64,000 nt of DNA. Origin: Terriglobus albidus. GTDB taxonomy: Bacteria; Acidobacteriota; Terriglobia; Terriglobales; Acidobacteriaceae. This document shows, piece after piece, positions 38,194-46,741 of this stretch. A program made the translations under genes and the position numbers. How positions within the stretch are numbered: position 1 is the first letter of the stretch; every line of letters begins with the position of its first letter. Location of the stretch: positions 1,612,001-1,676,000 of the forward strand of contig NZ_CP042806.1 of the NCBI RefSeq assembly GCF_008000815.1, in the 5' to 3' direction. The notes beneath the pieces were generated by a model, which did no database searches, was not told the DNA's origin, and saw only the letters and a program-made list of their open reading frames with translations.

Positions 38194-39732
38194 ATGCCGA
38201 CCTTTGCAGCTATCGATATCGGGTCCAACTCCTGCCGGCTGAAGATCGCCGCCGTACAGATGCATAAGCTCAAGACGCTGTATGAGGACCGAGAGGTGAC
38301 GCGTCTGGGCGAAAGTGTCTTCGAGACGGGAGTGATTTCGCCGGAGGCGATGGCCACTACTATCCGGGCCCTGAAGCGTTTTCATAAGGCGGTGCAGGCC
38401 CATGTTGTGGATAAAGTGCGGGTCGTGGCCACCTCCGCCACGCGTGATGCCCGCAATGCAGCCGCCTTTTCGGCCTGGGTCAAATCGGCCACAGGATGGA
38501 GCCTGGAGGTAATTTCAGGCCTGGAAGAAGGCCGTCTGATCCATCTTGGAGTAGCTACGCTGGAACCAGGGGCGCGGGGCAGGTGCCTGATGATCGATCT
38601 TGGCGGCGGAAGCTGCGAGATTACCAACAGCGAGCACGGCCGCATCAAGTCGATGGTGAGCACTCCGCTGGGAGCGGTGCGGTTGCAGCAGGAGTTTCTG
38701 CACAGCGATCCGACCAGCAAGGAAGACCTGGCGCAACTGGAACGCTTTATCCATCGTGAGCTGCTCCGCGCTGAAAAGAAGCTCGGCCCAGTGCGTGTGC
38801 CTCTCGTGATTGCGACCAGCGGCACGGCAGCGGCACTGGCTGAGGCTTCCGCGGCACTGTTCAAGAAGCGAGCTTCACGCGCGAAGACAAAGGCTCTGGA
38901 AGCCGATACGGTAAGCGTCCGTAAGGTGGCGCACATGCTGGCGAAGATGACCAATGCAGAACGGGTGCAGGTGCCCGGCATCGGACCGAAGCGCAGTGAG
39001 ATCATCATCGGCGGAGCCTATGTGTATGCCCAGTTGCTGGAGCGATTGGGCCTGAAGGGCTTCCGTTACTCGCCGCTGGGGCTTCGTGACGGTGTTCTGG
39101 CTCAGATGCTGGCCGAAACGGACATTCGTGCCGACGTGCACCAGCAGATGGAGGTTGAGCGCTGGAACGGCATCCGCGAGCTCTGCCGCCGCTATGGCGT
39201 CGATCCAAGGAGAAACGAGCCCGTCCGGGCGCATGTGGCGCAGCTCTTCGACGCGCTGCATGTGGTGCATGAGCTTCCGCCTGAGTACCGGTTATGGCTG
39301 GAGGCAGCGGCCATGATGCAGGACGTCGGCAAGTACATGAACCACCAGGGACATCACCGGCACACGCAATATATCCTGGCGAACTCGGAAATCTACGGTT
39401 TCTCGCCGGAACAGCGGGCGATTGTCAGTGCCATTGCGCGGTACCTGGGGAAGAGCCGTCCGGACGCGATCGACCGGGTGTTGCGTGCAGTTCCTGTGGA
39501 AGAACACAGCGCGGTGGCGCGTGCGGTAAGCCTGCTGCGGCTTGCGGTCGGCCTGAACCAGGACCGCGTTTCGGCCGCCGTAAGGCTCCGTATCAAGGTC
39601 TACCCGAAGCGTGTCCTGCTCGACCTGTCGGCAGCGCGCGGAAGTGCGGAGCTGGAGGTATGGTCGCTGCGTAAAGAAGCTGACTACTTCCGCGAGGTCT
39701 TTCGCCGCGAGCTGGCTGTCGAGGCCGTATAG
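38194..39732 (+). CDS. ppx: Exopolyphosphatase / pppGpp phosphatase (Ppx/GppA)
   Basis: 512 residues. ASKHA phosphatase domains with FAAIDIGSNSCRLKIAAV at the N-terminus and the phosphate-binding MIDLGGGSCEI at about residue 140; the C-terminal third is the HD-like helical domain (EAAAMMQDVGKYMNHQGHHRHT). Degrades polyphosphate and/or pppGpp. The ATG at 38194 is preferred over the one at 38161, since it follows GAGGAAAG and begins MPTFAAIDIG. A SixA phosphatase gene overlaps its 3' end on the other strand; Ppx and SixA genes often neighbour each other. Confidence 0.93.
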   Translation: MPTFAAIDIGSNSCRLKIAAVQMHKLKTLYEDREVTRLGESVFETGVISPEAMATTIRALKRFHKAVQAHVVDKVRVVATSATRDARNAAAFSAWVKSATGWSLEVISGLEEGRLIHLGVATLEPGARGRCLMIDLGGGSCEITNSEHGRIKSMVSTPLGAVRLQQEFLHSDPTSKEDLAQLERFIHRELLRAEKKLGPVRVPLVIATSGTAAALAEASAALFKKRASRAKTKALEADTVSVRKVAHMLAKMTNAERVQVPGIGPKRSEIIIGGAYVYAQLLERLGLKGFRYSPLGLRDGVLAQMLAETDIRADVHQQMEVERWNGIRELCRRYGVDPRRNEPVRAHVAQLFDALHVVHELPPEYRLWLEAAAMMQDVGKYMNHQGHHRHTQYILANSEIYGFSPEQRAIVSAIARYLGKSRPDAIDRVLRAVPVEEHSAVARAVSLLRLAVGLNQDRVSAAVRLRIKVYPKRVLLDLSAARGSAELEVWSLRKEADYFREVFRRELAVEAV

Positions 39733-40211
39733 AGGGTGCGTACGGTGCGCGGATCGAGCAGCCACTGCAGGGTGCCGGCGCCCCGGTCGTAGCTCACACG
39801 AGCGATCGAGCCTTTGCGCAGCCTGATCCGTGCCGGCTTCGGCAGCGCAATAAGAGAGCCGAGAAAGGTTGTGAGATTGGGATTGTGCCCCACGACCAGG
39901 AGATTCTCGGCCTCTCCGCACTCGCTGAGCAGCTTCTGAAAGTCGGCAAAGGTGGCTCCGGGAGCCAGAGCATTCGAGAGCAGAACCGAGGCCTCATAAC
40001 CGGTCTCCATGCCAACGAGCGAAGCAGTCTGCAGGCTGCGCTTCAGCGGGCTGGAGACGATGAGGTCAAAGTGCAGCCGCATGCTGTTGAGCACGTGGCC
40101 GAGTTGCAGACACTGCTTCTTGCCCTCTTTGTCGAGAGGGCGGCGAGTATCGAGCAGCGGGTTGACGCGGCGGGTGCCGGCGCTGGCGTGACGGAGGACG
40201 TAAAGATTCAT
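39684..40211 (-). CDS. sixA: SixA-like histidine phosphatase
   Basis: 175 residues of the histidine phosphatase superfamily: LYVLRHASAG at the N-terminus gives the catalytic RH, IVSSPLKRSLQTA the second Arg, and LLVVGHNPNL the second catalytic His. SixA removes phosphate from His in phosphorelay HPt domains; related proteins act near polyphosphate enzymes. The last 16 codons overlap the end of the ppx gene by 49 bp tail to tail. Confidence 0.88.
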   Translation of the reverse strand: MNLYVLRHASAGTRRVNPLLDTRRPLDKEGKKQCLQLGHVLNSMRLHFDLIVSSPLKRSLQTASLVGMETGYEASVLLSNALAPGATFADFQKLLSECGEAENLLVVGHNPNLTTFLGSLIALPKPARIRLRKGSIARVSYDRGAGTLQWLLDPRTVRTLYTASTASSRRKTSRK

Positions 40212-40324
40212 CTCTTGTTAAAGATGCCAGAGAGCGGGGTGTTGATGGTATGGGATGTGGGTTATCGGTCGACGCCGGCATGGAGGAAATGTGGGTTCCT
40301 AACGAAGAGGGGTCAATGTTGTCG

Positions 40325-40359
40325 TGGTTTACAGGGTGTCTCCAGAGATCCTTTACAGG
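40325..40359. repeat. Solo remnant of an IS481-type end
   Basis: GGTTTACAGGGTGTCTCCAG followed by AGATCCTTTACAGG matches the inner part of the right end of the adjacent IS481 element (GGTTTACAGTTTGTCTCCAC, ACATCCTTTACAG), but is outside its target duplication, so it is a leftover of another insertion. Confidence 0.65.
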
Positions 40360-40415
40360 TTCATCCCGCTTCGCACCGCAGGTGTGAATGCTTTGCTTAA
40401 GGGCACGGCTTCAGC

Positions 40416-41691
40416 TGTTCAGTTCCATGACATCCTTTACACCTTGTCTCCAGACATCCTTTACAGGTTTATGCCTGTTTAGGGGTGTTTTTGGATGGCA
40501 TGGAGGAAGGTGGAAGTGGAAGCGCAGCGATTGCGGTTTGTGGAGGCGGCGATGATTGGAGAGCGATCGTTTTCGTCTCTGTGTGTGGAGTACGAGATTA
40601 GCCGTCCGACGGGTTATCTGTGGCTGAAGCGATACCGTGAGCATGGAGCGGCCGGCATGCAGGAAGCCAGCCGCAGGCCTCTGCTGAGTCCCCGTCAGAG
40701 CCCTGCCGAGTTGGAAGAGCAGATCGTGTCTTTACGGCGCCAGCATCCTGACTGGGGTGCACGTAAGCTTCGCGTTCTGCTCGGCCGATCTGGGGTGAAG
40801 GTGCCATCGTCGACCGTACATCGAGTGTTGCGTCGGCACGGTCTGATCCACCGGCTGGACAGCCATCCACAGGCCACTGGCAGCTTCTGTCGCGAGGCGC
40901 CTAATCAGCTCTGGCAGATGGATTTCAAAAGCCCTAAGGGATGGAACGCGCATCTTGGCCCCTTATCCGTGTTGGATGACCACAGCCGCTATGCCTTGGT
41001 GTTGGAGCAACTGTCCTCGGGTGAAGGTCTCGTCGTCCAACAGAGGCTGGATAAGGCGTTCTCTGACTGTGGGTTGCCCGAGGCCATGCTGATGGATCAC
41101 GGCCAGCCCTGGTGGAACGCGCAGTCACCAGGAGGATGGACGCAGCTATCCGTGTGGCTGATGCGGCTGGGCATCCGGCTGTACTTCTCCGGAGTCCGCC
41201 ACCCGCAGACCCAGGGTAAGGTGGAACGCTTCCACGGTGCCCTGGAGCGGGCACGGAGAAGGTGCGGGCCGATGGATACGCCGCCTGGCCAGTCATGGCT
41301 GGACCGCTTCCGGGAAGAGTACAACCATGTTCGTCCCCATGAAGCGCTGGACATGGAAACGCCAGCAGACCACTGGCACCCCAGCCAGCGAGAGTACACC
41401 GAACCACGTAACCCCGCGTATGCCCCGGATGCCGAAGTGCGCGAGCTCAACAGCAACGGAGCGCTCTGGCTGGACGGACGCAGCTGGCAGGTAGCCGGAG
41501 CCCTGGCTCATCAGCCTGTCCGTCTCGCTCGCATCGATCAACGCATCCTGATCTTCTACGGTGACACGCCCATCCGGGAACTCGACCTCACGGGGCAGGG
41601 TTCCACGATCGTGGAACCCTGCCCCGCAAACTCACTCAATCTGTAAAGGATGTGTGGAGACAAACTGTAAACCATCTCTGGAGACTAGACA
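40416..41691 (+). mobile_element. IS481-family insertion sequence
   Basis: 1276 bp. It is flanked by an 8-bp direct repeat GCTTCAGC (40408-40415 and 41692-41699). Both ends begin TGT, as in IS481. Each end has two tandem TCTCCA...TTTACA sub-repeats: left TGTTCAGTTCCATGACATCC then TTGTCTCCAGACATCC; right (inverted) TGTCTAGTCTCCAGAGATGG then TTGTCTCCACACATCC. Removing the element restores the palindrome GGCACGGCTTCAGCCGTGCC. Confidence 0.92.
40495..41646 (+). CDS. IS481-family transposase
   Basis: 383 residues. N-terminal helix-turn-helix (SFSSLCVEYEISRPTGYLWL), a second HTH (VPSSTVHRVLRRHGL), and an rve-type integrase core with the DDE residues in WQMDFKSP, AMLMDHGQPW and GKVERFHGALERA. Complete and uninterrupted, so it could be active. 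Short C-terminal beta domain as in IS481 transposases. It begins 79 bp inside the left end of the element. Confidence 0.95.
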   Translation: MAWRKVEVEAQRLRFVEAAMIGERSFSSLCVEYEISRPTGYLWLKRYREHGAAGMQEASRRPLLSPRQSPAELEEQIVSLRRQHPDWGARKLRVLLGRSGVKVPSSTVHRVLRRHGLIHRLDSHPQATGSFCREAPNQLWQMDFKSPKGWNAHLGPLSVLDDHSRYALVLEQLSSGEGLVVQQRLDKAFSDCGLPEAMLMDHGQPWWNAQSPGGWTQLSVWLMRLGIRLYFSGVRHPQTQGKVERFHGALERARRRCGPMDTPPGQSWLDRFREEYNHVRPHEALDMETPADHWHPSQREYTEPRNPAYAPDAEVRELNSNGALWLDGRSWQVAGALAHQPVRLARIDQRILIFYGDTPIRELDLTGQGSTIVEPCPANSLNL

Positions 41692-41750
41692 GCTTCAGCC
41701 GTGCCGAATTGACGTGAGAGTACGTGCGGCTTTATTGATTCCTGTATAAC

Positions 41751-42828
41751 TAAAGTCCTATTTGAGGCGTAGAAGAAGAGGGCTGTGTTGCACGAAGGAT
41801 CGTAGCAGGGATTGTTTGTGTTGCAAGGATCGGGCGGCATGTCTTGCTTCAACCGCCAAGTCGTCTATGTCGAAGAAGGCGCGGTTGGCGAGGGGATTGA
41901 TCTTGGTCCATGACCAGAGATACTCGACCGGGTTTAGCTCAGGAGCATAGGGAGGGAAGAAGGAGGTCCGCAGGCGTTGTGCACCGGCAAGCCACCGGCT
42001 GGTTTGCTTGGAGCGGTGGGCATTGAGCCTGTCCCAGATCAAGCACCAGTTGACGGCCAACTCGTGGTTGAGTGCGCGCAGGAAGTCGATCACGCGTGTG
42101 GAATCGACATCGCCTCCCGGATAGAGACGGAAGTAGAGTCGAACCTCGTCACGCTCCGGAGAAACACATAGTGCAGCGATAGCAGAGACTTTCTTGTGAT
42201 GCCGTCCGCGCTGATAGATCACCGGTGTTTGGCCGGAAGGAGCCCAACTGCGCCGCACCAAGGGAGCCAGCAAAAAGCCGCTCTCATCGAGAAAAACCAG
42301 CCAGGCTTTCAGCCGGTGCGCTTTTTTTTGAGAGCGGGCCAGTCCTGTTTGACCCATTGCTGGATCGCCTCTTCATCGCGTTCAACAGCTTTGCGGACTG
42401 GCTTTTGTGGACTCCAGTGCATCCCATGCAACAGGCGGCAAACATGATCGACATGGTATTGAACCCCGAAGGTTCGCTCGATGTAGTCGGCTACCCGGGG
42501 ACAAGTCCATAGATCAGTCGGAAAACCAGCAGAGACAGCCCCCTTGAGAAGTTGCTTCTCCAGCTTTTGCCGGTCCCTCGCGCTCAGACGCGGTGGCCTG
42601 CCGGTCGCCCGAGTCGCCCCTAACGCCTCACGGCCTCCTTCGGTCCACGCATGCTTCCAACGCCGCACGCTGCGCGGCTCTACTCCCAGAACACGCGCGA
42701 TCTCAGCTTGGGTAATGCCTTGTTCGATGAGTGTGATCGCGCGTTGACGCTTGCGCTCCAACTCCTCCGGACTGCCGACTGGACGCATCATGCCTCCTCG
42801 ACTGCTCGGATAATAGAATAGGACATTA
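41751..42828 (-). mobile_element. IS630-family insertion sequence
   Basis: About 1.08 kb, bounded by TA dinucleotides (41751 and 42827) as expected for IS630. The ends carry short inverted repeats A(A/T)GTCCTATT: AAGTCCTATT on the left and ATGTCCTATT on the right (inverted). It contains two overlapping transposase frames. It lies 52 bp beyond the IS481 target duplication. Confidence 0.85.
41758..42791 (-). CDS. IS630-family transposase made by -1 frameshifting (orfA+orfB)
   Basis: orfA (42309-42791, ATG after GAGGAGG) encodes the HTH region (AEIARVLGVEPRSVRRWKHAW and a winged helix); orfB (to 41758) encodes the DDE domain: FLDESGF, LIWDRLNAHRS and ELNPVEYLW. The frames overlap and are joined at a run of eight A on the coding strand in CTCAAAAAAAAGCGC. 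Slipping back one base changes ...LKKKRTG-stop into ...KKAHRLKAW, giving one full-length protein of about 344 residues. This is the usual programmed -1 arrangement of the family, so it need not be a mutation. Confidence 0.88.
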
Positions 42829-42902
42829 TTTGTGCAGGAAGCAATAGCCGCAGAGGTCGAATTCATTCTGGTCGAAGTACAACATTTCGCCCCGCATTTT
42901 CT

Positions 42903-42943
42903 GTTTGTCGTTTCGTCGCGAAGCGGAGAAATTTGCTTTTCCA
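42903..42943 (-). repeat. Dispersed repeat, inverted copy
   Basis: TTTGTCGTTTCGTCGCGAAG then CGGAGAAATTTGCTTTTCC is the complement of the GAAGCAGATTTCTCCGCTTCG...GAAATGACAAA unit at 4410, with changes. Confidence 0.6.
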
Positions 42944-42992
42944 CCACATTGCCCTCAGCGGCTGAAGCCGCCATCGTGCGGCATACGAGTAC

Positions 42993-43013
42993 GGCACGGC
43001 TGAAAGCCGTGCC
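42993..43013. repeat. Intact palindrome related to the IS481 target
   Basis: GGCACGGCT-GAA-AGCCGTGCC followed by CTTAAGCAAG. The complement of this (CTTGCTTAAG GGCACGGCT...) matches the left flank of the IS481 insertion at 40393-40415. Confidence 0.8.
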
Positions 43014-43084
43014 CTTAAGCAAGACATCCGCGCCTTCGGCGCGAAATAGTTGCGCAACGCGCAACGGCTGTTACGTAGCACGTC

Positions 43085-44065
43085 CTAGCTCTCCGGAATC
43101 TCAGGCTCTGGATGTGGGGGAAAGGGATTCGGCCTGGGCCATGGGGAGATGGGAACCGGAGCCGGTGGATCTTCGTTGAGTTCTGGGTTGTTCGCAGGCA
43201 TATCTTCTACCAGGCGAACTTCGACGGCGCGTTGCCAGAAGCGGGTGACAAGATCGAGCAGGATGCCGCTCTGCAGCAGGAGAAAGATGCCGAGTGAGCC
43301 GGGAGCGGCGAGACGGTGAATGGCGAGCCAGGCCGCGGCTGCGATACAGGCGATGCCTGCGAAGGTCAGAAAGGTAAATGCAAGGTACGGCCCGGTGAAG
43401 CGGAAACGCAGAGCGTCCCACGCCGGCGCATAGGCTTTGTATACGCGGTACTCGTTATTGAGACCAAGCTGAATGGCATAGACCTCTACCAGGTCGAAGT
43501 AGAGGCGAATCAGGCAGGCGACCAGCAGGAGAAGCAGTGTCATCGGCAGCACGGCCAGGAAGTGCGGTTTGCCAAGGACGCCGGCGGCGTCAAGACGATC
43601 ACTGACAAAAGAACGCAGCGATGCGAGCGGGCTGAGCACGGCAGTGAAGAGGATGACCGCTACGAGAGCGATACGCACAAACCGCCAGAAATAGCGGAAG
43701 CCCTGATATTGCAGGCGGTGCAAGCAGGCGCGTTCTCCTGTCACATAGGCATAGAGCACACCGGGGGTAAGGATGAGGTTGACGATGGCAAAGACAAAGC
43801 TGGAGAGGTACCACTGTTGCCGGCCTGCGTAAGGAGGCTGCCTGATGCCCCGGAAGACCTCCGCAAGGAGCGTCACATCGAAGCCCGAAGTAAGCCGCGT
43901 TGATACGAGGGAGTGGGATAGTAGAGCCGCAAGCTGGTGGTGGACTCCTAGTGTGAAGAGCACTGTAAGCAGCAGCTGCAGCGCATAGGTCCAGGCAATG
44001 GCCCTCCAGTGGTGTAGCGCCATGTGGAGACCGGGCAGAAGCAGAGGGCGGCGATTGGTTTCCAT
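43085..44065 (-). CDS. Polytopic membrane protein of unknown function
   Basis: 326 residues with about six transmembrane helices (AIAWTYALQLLLTVLFTLGV, FVFAIVNLILTPGVLYAYV, IALVAVILFTAVLSPLA, FLAVLPMTLLLLLVACLI, AFTFLTFAGIACIAAAAWLAI and others) and a proline-rich cytoplasmic tail (PPAPVPISPWPRPNPFPPHP). No family recognised. The start is taken as ATG 44065, 2 bp after the upstream stop (a GTG at 44071 overlapping that stop is possible); the tight spacing says it is the last gene of a four-gene operon. Confidence 0.75.
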   Translation of the reverse strand: METNRRPLLLPGLHMALHHWRAIAWTYALQLLLTVLFTLGVHHQLAALLSHSLVSTRLTSGFDVTLLAEVFRGIRQPPYAGRQQWYLSSFVFAIVNLILTPGVLYAYVTGERACLHRLQYQGFRYFWRFVRIALVAVILFTAVLSPLASLRSFVSDRLDAAGVLGKPHFLAVLPMTLLLLLVACLIRLYFDLVEVYAIQLGLNNEYRVYKAYAPAWDALRFRFTGPYLAFTFLTFAGIACIAAAAWLAIHRLAAPGSLGIFLLLQSGILLDLVTRFWQRAVEVRLVEDMPANNPELNEDPPAPVPISPWPRPNPFPPHPEPEIPES

Positions 44066-44067
44066 GC

Positions 44068-46083
44068 TCACACGATCCATGTCGCAACCTGGCTGAGGCA
44101 TTGTTCGAGGAAGAGGATGATGGCTGTCAGCTTGCGTGCTGCTGTGCCATGCGGCGTGACCTGGTAGCTGTTGTTGAACCGGTCTTTATCGAGTAGAACG
44201 GTGTGGTTCGGATCAATCTCCACGGAGACCACCTTGGCGCCCCGTTGTTTGAAGGTGAACTTCTGCCAGCGGTCAGATCCATCCCACCAGAGTTGTGAAT
44301 GCAGGCCGTTGTCGAAGATCACTTCCGCGCTGACAGGAAGAATAAAGTCACCTTTGCGATGAAGAACAACAGTGCTGAGATAGTCGGTCTGTTTGGGATC
44401 TGCAGGTTCTGGCTTCCACCATTCGAATGGTTGTGTGGTGACTGAATCGACAGCGTAGTCGAGAACCGCGGTACCGTAGATGGCCTGCTGGAAGTAAGCG
44501 TGCAGAGCCGGAGCGACCTCGATGGCAGCCGCGTGAGCACAGGTACCGCAGAACGAACCGGAGGGTTGCGCAATGTGGTACACACGGTTCTTTGCAATGG
44601 CTGTGTTTTCTATCTCCTGCAGGAAGTCCTTGGCGGTGGGATGCTTGAAGCGATACTTGGTGAAGTACTGATGCACGGCTTCGCGCATGGTGTCTTCGCC
44701 AATGATGCCCTCAAGCGTGAGCAGGGCTGTAGCGGTCTTACCGTAAGTAACGCCGCCGTACGAGCGCTCATCGTAGAACTGATAGGCGAAGCGCGTCATT
44801 GGGTCGTAGTCAGGGACAAAGGTGTATTCGTAGCGTTGCAGATCGCGTTCCCCGGCACTGGCATAGGTTCCGCCGAGAATGCCTTTGTCTTTCCCGAAGA
44901 GCGATTCGATGACCTTGACCTCGGTGTAGGAGTTGATGCCTTCATCAAGCCAGGCTTCTTCGAACTCATTGGTAGCGACCATGCCGTACCAGTACTGATG
45001 GCCGAACTCGTGTTCTGCCGTGACCTCAAGCAAGTGAAGCCATGAAGGCTCCCACCAGTCGGTTCCTCCAGTGATAAGCGTGGGGTACTCCATGCCTTCC
45101 ATTGCGGAGCCCGGTTCGGGGTCGATCACTGTTATCTGCTTGTATGGATAAGGGCCGTACCACTGTTCAAACTTCGCCATGGTCTGGCGGAGAATGGCGG
45201 CATATCGTGGTCCGGCCTGGGGATGCGATTTGAGGGCAAGGACACGGATGCGGACAGGGCCCATGGCTGAGAGATACGTCTCTGTGGTCTCAGTAAAGTG
45301 CGGTGAGGCAGCCCATGCGAAGTCGTGGACATCTTCCGCGTAGAACGACATCGTCTTTCTTCCGCCGCTGTGGGTGATACCGGTGGAGACGCCTGTAGTG
45401 CCGACGGTGTAGTTCTCAGGTACGGTGAGCTTTACGTTGTAGGAGCCGAAGTCAGAGAAGAATTCGGTGGTCGCGTGGTACTGATGGCAGTTCCACGCGC
45501 CATGCCAGAAGACACCGACTTTTGGGAACCACTGGCCGCCCATCATGAAGTCGCGCTTGTAGCCGTTGCGTGCGATGGACTCCGGAAACTTGTCGTGAAA
45601 CGCGATGTGGAAGGTGATGGTCTCGCCAGGCTCGAGAGGATGAGGCAGCGGAATCTCCATCACAGTGTGATCGGCGGTGTTGCCATCGTCGGGCGCGGTG
45701 AAGCGTTGTGCCGAGGTCAGGTCACCGAAGCCATCGGCAGTAACGGAGACGATACGGATCTCGCCGCGGCGATGTTCGGGATACTCACGCTCTACTTCGC
45801 GGAAGCCGCCACTCTCCGCAGTCTCTCGTGCGAAGGTGGACTGCTGCTGAAACGCATTGAGGTAGAGATGGAAGGGGAAGTTCGTCAGCCGCTGGCCAGT
45901 AAGGTTGCGATACGTGAGGGTTTCGCTGGCGTCAACGGTGTGTTTTACCGGGTCGATCTGTGCGTCGATGGTGTACTGCACCACGCGTTCGGATAAGGGC
46001 GTAGGCGAGTTGGTCGCAATGGATGTCTGTGCACCGAGCGCAGTGGCAAGAGAAAGCAGAGCAAGGAAGAGGGTCTTTCTCAT
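44068..46083 (-). CDS. Secreted M1-family metallopeptidase
   Basis: 671 residues with signal peptide (TLFLALLSLATALGAQ). Zinc site HEFGH (358-362) with third ligand Glu381 in AWLDE, exactly the HExxH-x18-E spacing of M1 aminopeptidases. Substrate-side motif GGMEN of classical members is replaced by GSAMEGMEYPTL. The C-terminus ends with a hydrophobic stretch (ITAIILFLEQCLSQVATWIV) that may anchor it. Probably trims peptides in the periplasm. Third gene of the operon. Confidence 0.9.
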   Translation of the reverse strand: MRKTLFLALLSLATALGAQTSIATNSPTPLSERVVQYTIDAQIDPVKHTVDASETLTYRNLTGQRLTNFPFHLYLNAFQQQSTFARETAESGGFREVEREYPEHRRGEIRIVSVTADGFGDLTSAQRFTAPDDGNTADHTVMEIPLPHPLEPGETITFHIAFHDKFPESIARNGYKRDFMMGGQWFPKVGVFWHGAWNCHQYHATTEFFSDFGSYNVKLTVPENYTVGTTGVSTGITHSGGRKTMSFYAEDVHDFAWAASPHFTETTETYLSAMGPVRIRVLALKSHPQAGPRYAAILRQTMAKFEQWYGPYPYKQITVIDPEPGSAMEGMEYPTLITGGTDWWEPSWLHLLEVTAEHEFGHQYWYGMVATNEFEEAWLDEGINSYTEVKVIESLFGKDKGILGGTYASAGERDLQRYEYTFVPDYDPMTRFAYQFYDERSYGGVTYGKTATALLTLEGIIGEDTMREAVHQYFTKYRFKHPTAKDFLQEIENTAIAKNRVYHIAQPSGSFCGTCAHAAAIEVAPALHAYFQQAIYGTAVLDYAVDSVTTQPFEWWKPEPADPKQTDYLSTVVLHRKGDFILPVSAEVIFDNGLHSQLWWDGSDRWQKFTFKQRGAKVVSVEIDPNHTVLLDKDRFNNSYQVTPHGTAARKLTAIILFLEQCLSQVATWIV

Positions 46084-46102
46084 GCCAAGAATTCTATGCG
46101 CT

Positions 46103-46741
46103 TCAGAGCCGTTGCCATAGCTCCGAGATCAGGATGCCGCCAAGGAACACACGTCTTCGGATGCAGACCATCCCCGCACGCTGTAACAAAGAGGCATAGT
46201 CGGGAAGGCGGTTGGCGCGGAGACCGGTCAGGAGACGAAAGGCCGCGTAGAGAGTGCGGGTTACCAGCGCCGCGATGGGACGGATGGCGCCTTGTTGCGG
46301 GATTTGGAAGTCGCTGACCAGCCATCGGGCATTGTCTGTCAGGGAAAGTAGTAGGGTCTGCACGAGCTGCTCTACCTCTGTCGTAGAGAGGCAGTCGAGG
46401 AAGAAGTGTGTGGCAACAAGATCGTATGCGGCATCGGGAACGAAGTTCAGTGCATTGGCCTGGGTGGTCACGAGGCGATTTGCATACGGTGTGCAACGGA
46501 GGCGCAGCTCCTGCAGCATGGCCGCGCTGAGGTCTACGGCATGAACGTGCATCTGTGGGTTCGCGCTGAGTAGATCACGTGTGAAGCGGCCATCGCCATC
46601 GCCCAGAACAAGAGCGCTACGGCTTTCGAGAAGTTCACGCAGCCATGCGCTGCGCGTGCGATGCAGCAGCGGGCCGAAGCTGAACCATTCCATCCAGCGG
46701 TAGAGCCGCGCGATGCGATCGAAGTTGGGGGTGGCGTTCAC
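46103..46741 (-). CDS. SAM-dependent methyltransferase (UbiE-like fold)
   Basis: 212 residues from GTG 46741, whose GTGA overlaps the upstream stop. Class I methyltransferase: motif I ALVLGDGDGRFTRDLL, motif II HVHAVDLSAAML, then ALNFVPDAAYDLVATHFFLDCL. The opening NFDRIARLYRWMEWFSFGPLL resembles UbiE/MenG-type and lipid methyltransferases. The frame is open farther upstream to 46867 but that lies in the preceding gene. Substrate unknown. Confidence 0.85.
   Translation of the reverse strand: MNATPNFDRIARLYRWMEWFSFGPLLHRTRSAWLRELLESRSALVLGDGDGRFTRDLLSANPQMHVHAVDLSAAMLQELRLRCTPYANRLVTTQANALNFVPDAAYDLVATHFFLDCLSTTEVEQLVQTLLLSLTDNARWLVSDFQIPQQGAIRPIAALVTRTLYAAFRLLTGLRANRLPDYASLLQRAGMVCIRRRVFLGGILISELWQRL

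Noticed and set aside
40391-43013. IS481 and IS630 together as one composite element
   Set aside because: IS481 has its own target duplication and IS630 has its own TA ends 52 bp away, so they are independent insertions.
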